A DNA stretch of 14,514 bases from Conidiobolus incongruus B7586 (GCA_000697335.1 JNEM01009179.1:1-14514), one strand, 5' to 3'; positions 1 through 9,128 are shown, counted from the stretch's first letter. Numbers and translations: made by a program. The notes: generated from the sequence alone by a model not told the origin.

Positions 1-975
1 TCAAATAACAAATAAATATCTGTGAATAGGTTACTGATTTATAATTACTAAGCATTTGCAATGTGAATTATAGCCCGGTATCCACAAATAATTCGTAACA
101 CAATATGCTCAATATAAATATATCTATAAGTTGATACATATTTAGCAATTTATTTCATATGGCAATTTCTTATTTACATATAAATTACGTAATTTACCAA
201 ATCCAATTAAAAAATTGTAGTCCGAAAATTTCCGAAGCATTTTAAAAAATTGACAGGTGTAAAACGTAATTTTATTTTGACTTTTGGGTGAGAATTTTCA
301 ATCCCAATATTTGAATATTATTATTTTAAAATGCCCAACAGTTGAATTGGTTTATATTAAATTATTTAGTTTATATTATATTAATTTAACATAAACCAGC
401 CCTTTTAATTATTTGTTCTACTTTATTTAAACTGAAACATTAACATTGATTGGAATATCTATAGTGCAAAACAATGTCTTCAGCATTTATATTCAATAGC
501 CAAATTAACCCAAATCCTAATCTATATTTTGATTAATGTCAATATATAAAATCCAATAAAAACCAATCAAAAACATACATATGGTATATTATATTTGAAA
601 ATATATTTTCTCAACTCTCTCAATTTTTGATATCTATAAGCTTTATCAGTTCAATTTATCTCAATCCATGAACAATCAAAATTGGGATCATATTGTGATT
701 AATATATTTTTAGCTCATTATACAAAGATTGATAATATATTATTTTTAGATAATTAAACATTGCATAAGTAATACTTATTAGGTAATTATTACAGTATTG
801 ACTATAACAAGCGAAGGATTGTTCATTTTTAATATATCTAGAATAGTTCAGAATATAATTGAATGCTGTTATTAATACATATGTTAATATTGACTGCTTT
901 ATATGTTATGAATAAAGTTTAAAACTTGAATAAAATAACAAAGATTGAATAGAAGCGATCGTAACTATTGGCCAA
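1..975. other. AT-rich intergenic stretch, no supported gene
   Basis: I see no conserved coding sequence or RNA gene here. A 29-codon ATG frame at 668-757 lies about 125 bp after a TATATAAAA at 543-551, but nothing else supports it. The stretch ends at the TATA box of the first family gene. Confidence 0.6.
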
Positions 976-982
976 AATGCCA

Positions 983-989
983 TATAAAA
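983..989 (+). promoter_or_regulatory. TATA box of family copy 1
   Basis: TATAAAA followed by GGA, 71 bp before the family start codon at 1054. The same box sits at nearly the same spacing in the other copies. An ATCA word at 1016-1019, about 33 bp downstream, is a candidate initiator. Confidence 0.7.
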
Positions 990-1053
990 GGACTCCATTT
1001 CAATGGATTTATTTGATCAACTACACTATATTTTCAAATTACCATTATTCCAA

Positions 1054-1224
1054 ATGAGAACTATTAATTTACATCGCATCGCTCTCTTTGAAACATTCAC
1101 TATCGATCCCAAACTACGTCAAAAAGTCTTTCCAGAGTCAGCCAGAAGCAGTTTAAATTCGAGCAAGAGACAGATATACACTTCCGAATCAAAGCGTTTT
1201 AAAGTCAAATTTCCTTGGCTTTGA
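1054..1224 (+). CDS. Family copy 1: 56-aa FTIDPK / FPWF small protein, subfamily A
   Basis: Function unknown; I do not recognise the family. The protein opens with MRTINLHRIALFETFTIDPK, continues with LRQKVFPESARSSLNS, then a variable linker, and ends SESKRFKVKFPWL. There is no signal peptide or transmembrane segment, and the C-terminal 15 residues are basic and aromatic. An in-frame ATG exists upstream at 1003, but it lies only about 14 bp after the TATA box, before the expected transcription start. The ATG at 1054 matches the start of every other copy, so I chose it. An AATAAA at 1317-1322 follows the stop by about 90 bp. Oddities: P-E replaces P-G at residues 27-28, Q replaces E at residue 23, and the last residue is L, not F. 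It may be the most diverged intact member of subfamily A. The coding reading rests on the paralogues; the role is open. Confidence 0.83.
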   Translation: MRTINLHRIALFETFTIDPKLRQKVFPESARSSLNSSKRQIYTSESKRFKVKFPWL

Positions 1225-2040
1225 AATCTGAATCAAGATTTTAATTCCTAATTTCAATCAGCTAGCAAATTTCAATTTTTGCATTATAATACTATTCATT
1301 TCATATCGCCATTGTAAATAAATTTGTTCTGTTTACTAAATTATTTAGATTATTTTCTTTAATACATTAATTTTGTAATCAAATATATAAATATTAAGTT
1401 TCAATAGATTTTCAGAATAATAGCTATTTGCAATGTTCTTAAATGGATAAGTATATATTTAAGTGGCAAGCTACAATTTTTTATTTCTTCACCCAACTAG
1501 ATTCAAAAAATACTCATCTGTCATATTAAATTGATCTTTAATATTACAGAAACTTTGTAAATCGCCAATAAATCGGCATATGAAAATAATCAGTATACTG
1601 ACTATTTGTGTTGCATTTTATTATTCAATTCTTCGTGCCATATCGTATCTTTTACTAACAATGTAAGATATAAAAACATCAAGACATTAAATATGCCTTT
1701 GAATTGCCTTACTTTGATAAATGATATTCCCAAATGATGTCATCAAAATATCCGAAACCCCAAAAATCTTTGTGTAGTACGTTTGTATTCATCTAGTGCC
1801 TGCATAAATGGTAAAAATTATCCAATTGGCAATTTTTTCTAAAGTATCCGATTGAAAAAAAAAATGCAGTTAAAAGATTTAAAATGTAGCGAATAATCAA
1901 GAATAATGGCTTTCGGGTATTAATGGCTAAATATGTAAGGTGAGAATTTCATAAAACTTTGTAATTCCGAAAATAGTAACACAAGGAACGTTTAGTCAAA
2001 TATTGAGTTCATGAGAATTTTGATCCCTTATGAAATTAGT
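1225..2040. other. Intergenic stretch between copies 1 and 2
   Basis: Holds the 3' untranslated region of copy 1 with its AATAAA (1317-1322) and the upstream region of copy 2. The near-palindrome ATGATGTCAT at about 1735 recurs about 90 bp upstream of copy 7 (about 11505) and could be a bZIP-type site, but two occurrences are weak evidence. No gene seen. Confidence 0.5.
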
Positions 2041-2042
2041 GG

Positions 2043-2050
2043 TATATAAA
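2043..2050 (+). promoter_or_regulatory. TATA box and initiator-like word of family copy 2
   Basis: TATATAAA, 79 bp before the ATG at 2122. ATCATCA at 2074-2080 begins 31 bp after the first base of the box, the normal distance for a transcription start. Confidence 0.75.
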
Positions 2051-2121
2051 CAATTGAAATGATCTATATTTTCATCATCAATTCGAATTATTAAGTCAAA
2101 TCTCAAGTAAATAATATCAAA

Positions 2122-2292
2122 ATGGCCTCCATCTGTCCTCAACAAATCGCTCTCATCGAAACTTTTACCATCGATCCCAAGATGCGCGAGCAAGTCTTTC
2201 CAGGATCTGCCAGAAGCAGTTTAGAATCAACCTCAGGATATCATCAAGAATCTGAGCCCAAGCGTTTTAAGTTCAAGTTTCCCTGGTTTTAA
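2122..2292 (+). CDS. Family copy 2: 56-aa FTIDPK / FPWF small protein, subfamily A
   Basis: Function unknown. It begins MASICPQQIALIETFTIDPK, continues MREQVFPGSARSSLES, has a short linker containing S-G-Y-H-Q-E, and ends SEPKRFKFKFPWF. The start is the only ATG between the TATA box and the conserved block, in an AAAATGG context. The coding part is visibly richer in G and C than its flanks. The codons for the T-F-T-I-D-P-K block differ from those of copies 1, 3, 5 and 7 only at synonymous positions, which argues that the protein is what is conserved. A TA repeat (about 2361-2376) and an AATAAA (2406-2411) follow the stop. It has one cysteine, at residue 5, that is not shared. A 65-codon open frame on the opposite strand (1996-2193) is a shadow of this gene. 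Confidence 0.87.
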   Translation: MASICPQQIALIETFTIDPKMREQVFPGSARSSLESTSGYHQESEPKRFKFKFPWF

Positions 2293-3640
2293 TTCACTTG
2301 CATTCATCCATCTCCTTCAAGTATAAGACTGTGTCTATCGCAAAAAGTTGTAAATAACTATTATATATATATATATCATCATTCATTTATACATTTTATA
2401 TAATTAATAAAAAGTTATACCATTAAAATACGATTTAATAGCATTCTTATTATTCATTTAAGTTTAATATTTTAAGGAAATGATTATAATTAACTATTTC
2501 TTATACTTCAATTCAACTTTTTGAATAATTGGAGTTTCCAAAGTCGCAAACCAAATGGCAATAATCTAATCAATCCAACTTTTGATATGTTTGAATTGAT
2601 TGTATATACAAAATAATTACATCAATATTGTAAATTTGTATTATCACATCGATTCATTTATAAGACTATGATTAAGAATAGTCATATCATGTGTAATAAT
2701 ATTAAGCTTCAATATCAATTTAAAGTATGCAAGGGTTAGAAATGATGCCAATGCAAGAATAAAATTTTCAAGAAGGATGTTATGATGCTAAGTAATCCTG
2801 TTGAATAGACACGAGATAAATTTTAAATTCATTTTACTATGATAATTTTCTTTTTATTCTATTTATAATATTGAAACATTGTATAATAACCTATATTTCA
2901 ATCATTACAAAATGACTTGTTAAAGCAATCTTTATATTTTTCTATTAAAAATATTATTATTGTTGAAATTTCTAGAATAATTTTATTCAATAAATATGGC
3001 AGCTAATAATTATGATTTAGTATCATCTTCATTGATATTGTTCTTTTAATACTACATATAGGCATTATTTATATGCACTAATCATTGATAAAGCTAACCC
3101 AATAATCTATTATTTCAATTACAATGTTAATAATTGTCACTTGTCCAAACACTGACACTGAATTATATAATTTATTTTTAATCAAAAAATTATGATAAAT
3201 ATCAAACATAATAATGATCAACTATTCAGTAAGTTAAATATAGCTATCAATGGATAAATCTTATATTTTTAAAATTGGCTGACTTGGAAATAATATTTAA
3301 TATAACTTTAATCAATTAATAAAATAAAGTATGATGTAATGAATAGGCGATGTAACCTAGCAAAAATGATAAACCCTCTTCATCAATCAATTGGCAATGT
3401 TCCACAATAAGATACCATTTCTCCATTTGGTAAATTGTTTCCAAACTGATAAATATAGAATTGATTAAAAAGATTAAAATAAGTGCAAATGACAATCCAG
3501 AATAATACAAATTCGGAATATTACGTAATCAAATATATTAAAATATTCACATATCCATAAGTCCTCAAACACTGTATGATCTATTATAAACTATTACTAA
3601 TAATATTAATAATATCTATCTACGCATTAGTTATTTTGGT
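2293..3640. other. Long intergenic stretch between copies 2 and 3
   Basis: Mostly AT-rich DNA with no family copy, RNA gene or inverted repeat that I can support. A frame on the - strand at 3316-3510 encodes a hydrophobic run, but it has no ATG before the hydrophobic part, and the ATG-initiated portion (3316-3426) is only 36 residues. I see no splice acceptor that would join it to something upstream. Confidence 0.5.
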
Positions 3641-3641
3641 G

Positions 3642-3649
3642 TATATAAA
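3642..3649 (+). promoter_or_regulatory. TATA box and initiator-like word of family copy 3
   Basis: TATATAAA followed by GGG, 78 bp before the ATG at 3720. ATCATCA at 3672-3678 begins 30 bp after the first base of the box, almost exactly as in copy 2. Confidence 0.78.
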
Positions 3650-3719
3650 GGGATGATTTCGTTAGTAGTTGATCATCAGTTCAAACTCATTACTTATACC
3701 ATAAGCGATTACAAATAAA

Positions 3720-3890
3720 ATGGCCACTATCAGTTTACAACAAATCGCACTCTTCGAAACCTTTACCATTGATCCTAAATTACGCGAACAAGAGTTCCTA
3801 GGATCAACGAGAAGCAGTCTAGAATCATCTACAAGATCTCATCAAGAAGCTGAATCCAAACGTTTTAAGCTAAAGTTTCCATGGTTTTAA
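3720..3890 (+). CDS. Family copy 3: 56-aa FTIDPK / FPWF small protein, subfamily A
   Basis: Function unknown. This copy is close to the subfamily A consensus: MATISLQQIALFETFTIDPK, then LREQEFLGSTRSSLES, a polar linker with S-H-Q-E, and the tail AESKRFKLKFPWF. It has no cysteine, signal peptide or membrane segment. The R-S-S-L-E-S motif at residues 31-36 is shared with copy 2 and has the form of a basophilic-kinase phosphosite, though that is only inference. The start is fixed by homology and by the AAAATGG context. AATAAA at 3988-3993 follows the stop by about 100 bp. It shares linker residues H-Q-E with copy 2, so these two are likely the most recent duplicates on the left side, although their flanks no longer align. 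Confidence 0.88.
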   Translation: MATISLQQIALFETFTIDPKLREQEFLGSTRSSLESSTRSHQEAESKRFKLKFPWF

Positions 3891-4432
3891 TTTCTCTATC
3901 CTTTATTGGAATCCAATATCAAAATAATCCTTGTAAATATCATTGTAAAACATTTTCTAAACATGCATCTAGAACTCTAAATTGATTAATAAATATTATT
4001 ATAAAGTCAATAATCTTTTTGTTAAAAAAGTATTTGAAAATTTTTCATTTTTTTAATATATGAATCTTTGTTCAATTGAAAGAATAAAATGATTAATATA
4101 TCTAATAATGAATCGATATAAGGATTCATTTTATAATAAAAATTGCTATAAGCCAACAAATACACATTATATAGAATTGTTATACAAAATAACAATAAAA
4201 ACTTGTAAAGAGCAAAATAAACGTTAGAATTAAATTATTGGGGCTTTTAAATAGGGTTAAAATTGCTTGTATAGTAATGTACTATTCTGGTTGCAAAGTT
4301 AAAAATGTTATTGATTAAAGTTTGAAAAGAAGGTATTGAAATAATTTAATAATGAAATTTAAATTGTTAATCGTATGTATTTGTTATAATTTTGAATAAC
4401 CATTAAAGTCATTGAAGGTATTTATTTAGTGT
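3891..4432. other. Intergenic stretch between copy 3 and the tRNA gene
   Basis: Contains the 3' untranslated region of copy 3 with AATAAA (3988-3993). Nothing else is supported. I see no repeat inserted just upstream of the tRNA gene. Confidence 0.5.
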
Positions 4433-4504
4433 GCTCCGCTGGTGTAATGGTTAGCACTCAGGACTTTGAATCCTGCGATCTGAGTTCGATTCTCAGGCAG
4501 AGCT
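4433..4504 (+). tRNA. tRNA-Gln, anticodon TTG
   Basis: A full cloverleaf folds from these 72 bases. The anticodon stem is CAGGA/TCCTG with loop CTTTGAA, giving anticodon TTG (4466-4468), which reads CAA glutamine codons. The T stem is CTGAG/CTCAG with loop TTCGATT, and the D arm contains TAATGGTTAG. The A box (TGGTGTAATGG, 4440-4450) and the B box (about 4482-4492) for RNA polymerase III are in place, and a T6 run at 4504-4509 serves as terminator. The acceptor stem GCTCCGC/GCAGAGC has one C-A mismatch at pair 5-68. There is no intron. The body closely resembles eukaryotic cytosolic tRNA-Gln genes. Confidence 0.93.
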
Positions 4505-4509
4505 TTTTT
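4504..4509 (+). terminator. RNA polymerase III T-run terminator
   Basis: Six T residues directly after the acceptor stem of the tRNA-Gln gene. Confidence 0.85.
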
Positions 4510-4975
4510 GGATTTTAAACTAAATATTATACATTTCTTTATAATAGATTTAACTAACATTTCAATATTATTCACTTTTGATACATCGTTTAATTTTATA
4601 TTTTGCTTTGTGACATACTAATCTAAAACGAATCAAATAATTTTATCTTACACGTATTTCAAATTTTAAATTTCAAATTCAATAATAATGTATTTTTTTA
4701 AATTAAATGCACTAACAACATAAGAACGTATAATAATCAATTACACATTTACTTTTACAAACACAAAATAACCAGTGGAAGATCAAAATCGTGTAAGGTA
4801 GTATATAATTATATGATTTTTATAAAGTTGAAATAATAAAAACTATTTTAACCTAAGCCATGATTTATAATATTAATTTTTTGTTTGCTATTTCAAATTC
4901 AATAAAAATAGAATATAATACCACAGATTACACATAAAGGGTTATATAATCATAATAATTAACATCCGTTTTACA
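4510..4975. other. Intergenic stretch downstream of the tRNA gene
   Basis: AT-rich DNA with several AATTCAAATTT-like words and no coding signal. Any transcript of the decayed copy 4, on the opposite strand, would end here. Confidence 0.5.
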
Positions 4976-5145
4976 TTAATTCCATAGGAATTTGAACTCG
5001 GTCGTTCTGGAACTTATGATAGGACTCGAGCTTATTGTAGAATCAATACTATTACAACTGGATCCAGGGAATGTGATTTCACGTTGCTTAGAGTCAATAA
5101 TCAAGTTTTCCAAAGTGTAAATTTGATATAACTAATGGTAGACAT
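4976..5145 (-). pseudogene. Family copy 4: frameshifted relic, related to subfamily B
   Basis: The - strand from the ATG at 5143-5145 begins M-S-T-I-S in the family manner, but the rest of the family similarity lies in another frame. The span to the matching stop is 170 bases, one fewer than the 171 of a normal 56-codon copy, so a single lost base soon after codon 4 explains the shift. In the second frame one reads LEN, then QREITFPGSS, N-S-I-D-S and a Ser-rich linker, which ties it to copies 5 and 6. The final aromatic residue is also lost: the end reads K-F-L-W-N. Its TATA remnant (TATAATA, 5215-5221 on the - strand) keeps the family spacing. A sequencing error could mimic the shift, but the altered tail and weakened TATA favour real decay. 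Confidence 0.78.
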
Positions 5146-5214
5146 TTGATAATAAATTGATTATGATGATTGATATTTGATAGGAAATCCGTGAGTGCTA
5201 TCAAACTCAATATG

Positions 5215-5221
5215 TATTATA
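5215..5221 (-). promoter_or_regulatory. Weakened TATA box of decayed copy 4
   Basis: TATAATA on the - strand, 76 bp before the relic ATG. The other copies have TATATAAA or a close variant at this place. Confidence 0.4.
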
Positions 5222-5403
5222 GTCCTTAGACTTGATTTATAATTTTCATGCGGCTGTTTAGGCTAAATGGTCATATATATTTCTAGCTTAGTTTCCTTAA
5301 TCTTTCAATAGCGATTAAATTCACTGCTTCTAGTATCACACTACAACCTTATTTGACACAGGTCATTTTGATTAGAAGCGTTAATAGTGATGAAACAAGA
5401 AAC

Positions 5404-5570
5404 ATGGCTGAGTTTTTAAAGTTTAGTATAGGTAAGAATATAGAGCAAACTTGCAATTAATCGCAAAATATATAGAATATATTTAATAAACTAAAGATTG
5501 GATACATTGCGAAATCCATCTACAACAAAATCCACCTGGTTTGATGAATTTGAGGATAAATGATTATTAA
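5404..5570 (+). CDS. Possible two-exon micro-gene (speculative)
   Basis: An ATG at 5404 opens M-A-E-F-L-K-F-S-I and runs into GGTAAGA, a good 5' splice donor (GT at 5432). A plausible branch point and acceptor, AAACTAAAG, ends at 5496. Removing this 65-base intron leaves a frame that continues through D-W-I-H-C-E-I-H-L-Q-Q-N-P-P-G and stops at 5568-5570, 33 residues in all. The second exon has the mixed residues of real coding sequence and is richer in G and C than the DNA around it. I recognise no family. It could equally be a relic of a larger gene whose remainder lay towards the AT block, or chance. Confidence 0.2.
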
Positions 5571-6248
5571 ATCAAGTTCATTTGTTAAAATTTTCAATGA
5601 GTGATTTTCCAAAGCATGGGCTTTAGAATTCACTTCTAAATATAAAGTCTTAATCATCAATTTCTGGATTATTTTCAAAATGTAATTTTCAATTTTGAAG
5701 AACATTGATTGTATAATTTGTAAAATTTAAAATTGGTTGATAATTTTTCATATTATTACTATAAAATTAAATATTAGGAAATTTTTTAATTACTGATTCT
5801 TTAAATATATTATTGGTTTCAGAAAATAATATATAAAAAGCAAATAGGAAAATAAATAATTTTAAACTATATTAATTATATATATATTTATCAAAAATTA
5901 ACTTTTGCAAATTTATTATAAAATTTGATCTTAAATTAAGTAGTGATTATTAGAATTTTTTATTTTAATATTAGTAATACTTAAGCATAAATTATTTAAA
6001 ATCATTTAAAATCTACAAACAGCTTTTGAAAATGATTTTTTATTTGAATTAAGTATATATTATGGAGTAAATTATTTTATACCCAGAAGAAAAACTATAT
6101 AAAATATTAAAATTTAGAAAATTAATTTCAATGATTATTTTTTGAATTATTAATAAAATAAAACAATATTTTAATAAACAGCCTTTTATTTCAACTAAAA
6201 AACTATTAAAATAATCTAATATTAGTTATATATATATAATATATATAT

Positions 6249-6282
6249 TAGCCTACAAAAGTGAGTCATAAAATTAAAATTA
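6249..6282 (+). repeat. Left terminal inverted repeat
   Basis: Pairs with 7772-7805 at 29 of 34 aligned positions. Differences within the first 32 bases are all of the G/A or C/T kind, and the left arm keeps the C or G at each. Confidence 0.72.
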
Positions 6283-7771
6283 CTTATATATTTACCTATA
6301 TCTTAAATAATTCTTAATTAAATGAATTTAAATTAAAATATATAATTTACCTATATTATTTAATTATAACTAATTATATTTGATTATATTTCATTAATTA
6401 TTGGTTAATATATCAAAACCTAAAATTTAACTAAGATGAGTTATAAATTTATAGATTTATAGGTTAAAAAAATATAAATAATAAAACTTATATATATTTT
6501 CTTTTTTTTGTTATATTATATATATTATAAAACTATTTAGTTAATATTTTAAAATTAATATTATAATATTTAAATCTCTCTTTAAAAAAGTTAATTTACA
6601 TATTAATTAACTTTATAATAAAATAAATTAACTTATAAGATTATTAATATTATTAATATTATTTAATCTATTATAATTAAGGTTATTAAAAACAATGTAA
6701 AAAAACACTTAAACTAAAACTTAAGTATATTAAAATTATAGATAAATATGATAAAAAGTATATTTATAAATTAATTAATATAAGTAAGTATAATATTTTT
6801 ATAAAAGTATAAAAAGAATTATAAGAATATATAAGAATATAAGTTAATAAAGATAATATTATATATTTTTTATATTAAAATAAATATTACTTATATTTTA
6901 AAAAAAACATCTTTAATTAATAAAGTCCCATTATAAAACTAAACAAATGTTTAAATATCACCACTAAAGTTAAATTAAAATTAATTTAAATAAGGTTATT
7001 TAATTTAATAAAATTAAGATATATTATAATAAATTCAATAAAAAAACTAAATATTTCAAAAAAAATAAGAAATTACTTTATGAGTATTATATTATTATAT
7101 CTTAAAACATAATAGTAAGTTAATTATAATTTAAGGATATATATTATCTTTAAGTATAAAATATCCTTATGAAGTTAATAATAGAATTAATATAAAAATA
7201 TATTAAAAATATTTTAAATAATAAATTGAAAAAAATTATTAAATAATATAAGTTAAATAAATGAAATATTATTTTTTAATAAAATAATACCTTATGTTAT
7301 ATAATAAACTTTATTATTAATTAGCTTAAAAATAACAAAATAACTATTATAAAATAACCTCTTTAATTTTTTAATTTTAACTTAATTAAATATTTTTAAA
7401 ATTAATTAAAAAAATTAATTAAAGCTTTCCCCCTAATAAAAAATATAAACAAACTATAAGAGTATATTTAAAATGCTTAGAATAATACTAGTTTTACTTA
7501 ATATAAGAAGCTAGTTAACTTTATATCTTATAAACTCAGAGAGGTTAAAAAACAAAAGATAAATATATTAGATATCAATTTTTCTATCAATATTAAAACT
7601 TACAAATTTATAACTTATCTTAAGTATTATTTTAGTTTTAATATATAAATTAACAATTAACTAAATTTAACTTTCTATATTATATTATAAATAAAAAATA
7701 TATATTAATTACATAGCTTAATATAAGTTTATTTAAATTAAAATTAATTAAGATATTAATAGAAATATTTA

Positions 7772-7805
7772 TATTTTTAATTTTATAACTCACTTTTATA
7801 GGTTA
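7772..7805 (-). repeat. Right terminal inverted repeat
   Basis: Inverted partner of 6249-6282. On the - strand it carries A or T where the left arm has G or C, so it is the more decayed arm. Confidence 0.72.
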
Positions 7806-8520
7806 GTATATATATTAAAGTTTAAGCTTAAATTAATTAACAAAAATATACAATTAATACCTTATGATCTAACTTAAATATAAAAAAAGTTAAAATAGTT
7901 ATAATTAAACAAAACTCACTAAGGTATAACTAAAGACCAAAACTTCTATAATAAATTATTATTATAAATATATTATATAACTTTTTTTATAATTTTTAAT
8001 AAAATATTAATTAAAATATCAAGCTAAAATAATTATTTTCAAATTACAAAAAATAAATATTTGGTTTAGAAGCATATAGAATATTATAGTATATTATTAT
8101 ATTATATACAATTCTTATTTAGTTTTTATTCAAAAATTATTTAACTTTAAATTTTATATCTTTTTATTATATAATTATTAATTAGTGTTCTTAATATTAC
8201 ATAAAGATATCTATAATTCTATATAATAAGTATAAAATTTATAAAATTATAAAAAATTACCATAACTAGTGTACTTATTATAATATAATTAATATAACTA
8301 TTTTTGATTTAAATAATTAAAAATCATCTTTTAAAAAAGAAAATTTCCACAAAACAATTTGTTTAATTTATAAAATAATAAATTTCAACCCTTAATAAAA
8401 AGAATTTTTTGTTAAGTGTTAAAGGCTTAACAAAGAATTAATAAAATATTATTAATATTAAAGAAGAGTATTGATTTTAATATATATATATATCTGTAAC
8501 TTATATATTAAAATGTTTAT

Positions 8521-8954
8521 TTTTTCAATCTCAAAAAATTGTCATTGTTTAAAATTTAGAGTAATATTAGAATTTCAGAATTATAGTAGTATTATTCAAA
8601 GATTAAAATATAATTGAAATAATTTGCATTTTAAAAAACACCATTGCTTAATTTCAAACCTGGTAAACAGAAACCATATATCCATAAGCATGCAACTATT
8701 CTATAATTATGGTTATTTAAAGTTAATAATATATCAATATTGGTTAAAGTCCTAATAATTCAAATTTCAAATACTATTCTATATCAATAAAATTACTATA
8801 TTTTTTTTATTGAAATTGGGAATATTTAATTAAAAATATAAAATATTGGATGATATTAATTCAAATTTATTAACTAAAAATACAAGGTGTAATATACATA
8901 AAATGATTTGCAAATCATGAGTATTGGACGATTGTTAAAAGATGCCTTGATAGG
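8521..8954. other. Intergenic stretch right of the AT block
   Basis: GC content returns to the window norm. On the - strand an AATAAA (8866-8871) about 85 bases after the stop of copy 5 is its likely poly(A) signal. No gene seen. Confidence 0.5.
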
Positions 8955-9128
8955 TTAAAACCAAGGAAACTTAAATTTTGACTTTGATTTCTTGGATCCA
9001 TTTGTAGAGGTTGAGCTCGTAGAGTCAATACTGTTTCGACCAGCTCGAGGGAATGTAATTTCACGTTGCTTGGGGTCAATGGTGAAGTTTTCCAGAGTAG
9101 CAATTTGTTGTAAACTGATAGCAGGCAT
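8955..9128 (-). CDS. Family copy 5: 57-aa FTIDPK / FPWF small protein, subfamily B
   Basis: Function unknown. It begins MPAISLQQIATLENFTIDPK, continues QREITFPRAGRNSIDS, has a Ser/Thr-rich linker S-S-T-S-T-N-G-S, and ends SKSKFKFPWF. Compared with subfamily A it has LEN for (F/I)ET, QREI for LREQ and R-N-S for R-S-S, and one extra residue in the linker. It lacks the K-R-F-K tail but keeps the K-F-K-F-P-W-F ending. R-A replaces G-S at residues 28-29. The start follows from homology and from CAAAATG context. It is alone between the AT block and copy 6, with its own TATA box and poly(A) signal (8866-8871). The overlapping frame at 8915-9103 on the same strand is out of register and is a shadow. 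Confidence 0.87.
   Translation of the reverse strand: MPAISLQQIATLENFTIDPKQREITFPRAGRNSIDSTSSTSTNGSKKSKSKFKFPWF

Larger units (their letters stand above)
5146..5820. other. Mixed intergenic stretch before the AT block
   Basis: Contains the promoter remnant of copy 4 and the speculative micro-gene at 5404-5570. A - strand frame at 5520-5705 overlaps its second exon but shows no family or domain feature. From about 5700 the GC content falls steadily into the AT block. Confidence 0.45.
6249..7805. mobile_element. Decayed TIR DNA transposon (about 1.56 kb)
   Basis: The two ends are inverted copies of each other: the left begins TAGCCTACAAAAGTGAGTCA and the right, read on the - strand, begins TAACCTATAAAAGTGAGTTA. 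Similarity extends inward through ATAAAATTAAAA and, more weakly, for perhaps 80-100 bp. The flanks are TA-repeat tracts, so a TA target duplication, as made by Tc1/mariner-type elements, is possible but cannot be proven. No transposase frame survives. The length fits either a dead autonomous Tc1/mariner or pogo-like element or a long non-autonomous derivative. The family is inference; the paired ends are directly seen. Confidence 0.6.
5821..8520. other. Extreme AT-rich block (over 90% AT), non-coding
   Basis: About 2.7 kb in which many 60-base lines hold only three to eight G or C. There is no open frame of useful length on either strand. TA steps dominate and CA/TG steps look depleted, which is the expected footprint of C-to-T decay by RIP or methyl-cytosine deamination rather than of ordinary AT-rich intergenic DNA, since the flanking DNA keeps many CA and TG steps. 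The block encloses the inverted-repeat element at 6249-7805. Both edges are gradual. It could be a nest of dead transposons or part of a heterochromatic island; dinucleotide counts were judged by eye. Confidence 0.75.

Noticed and set aside
668-757. 29-codon ATG frame starting M-N-N-Q-N-W-D, about 125 bp after a TATATAAAA
   Set aside because: Single occurrence, AT-rich codons, no paralogue in the window and a TATA spacing unlike the real genes here.
1003-1053. In-frame upstream ATG that would add 17 residues to copy 1
   Set aside because: It lies before the expected transcription start set by the TATA box at 983-989, and no other copy has a similar extension.
5520-5705. 61-codon - strand frame with an A-L-E-N run resembling the family
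   Set aside because: Only three residues coincide with the family LEN; the rest does not follow the register, and the frame has low-complexity AT-rich codons.
5821-8520. AT block as a mitochondrial DNA insertion
   Set aside because: No recognisable mitochondrial gene, tRNA or rRNA piece; paired inverted ends and C-to-T differences fit a dead nuclear repeat better.
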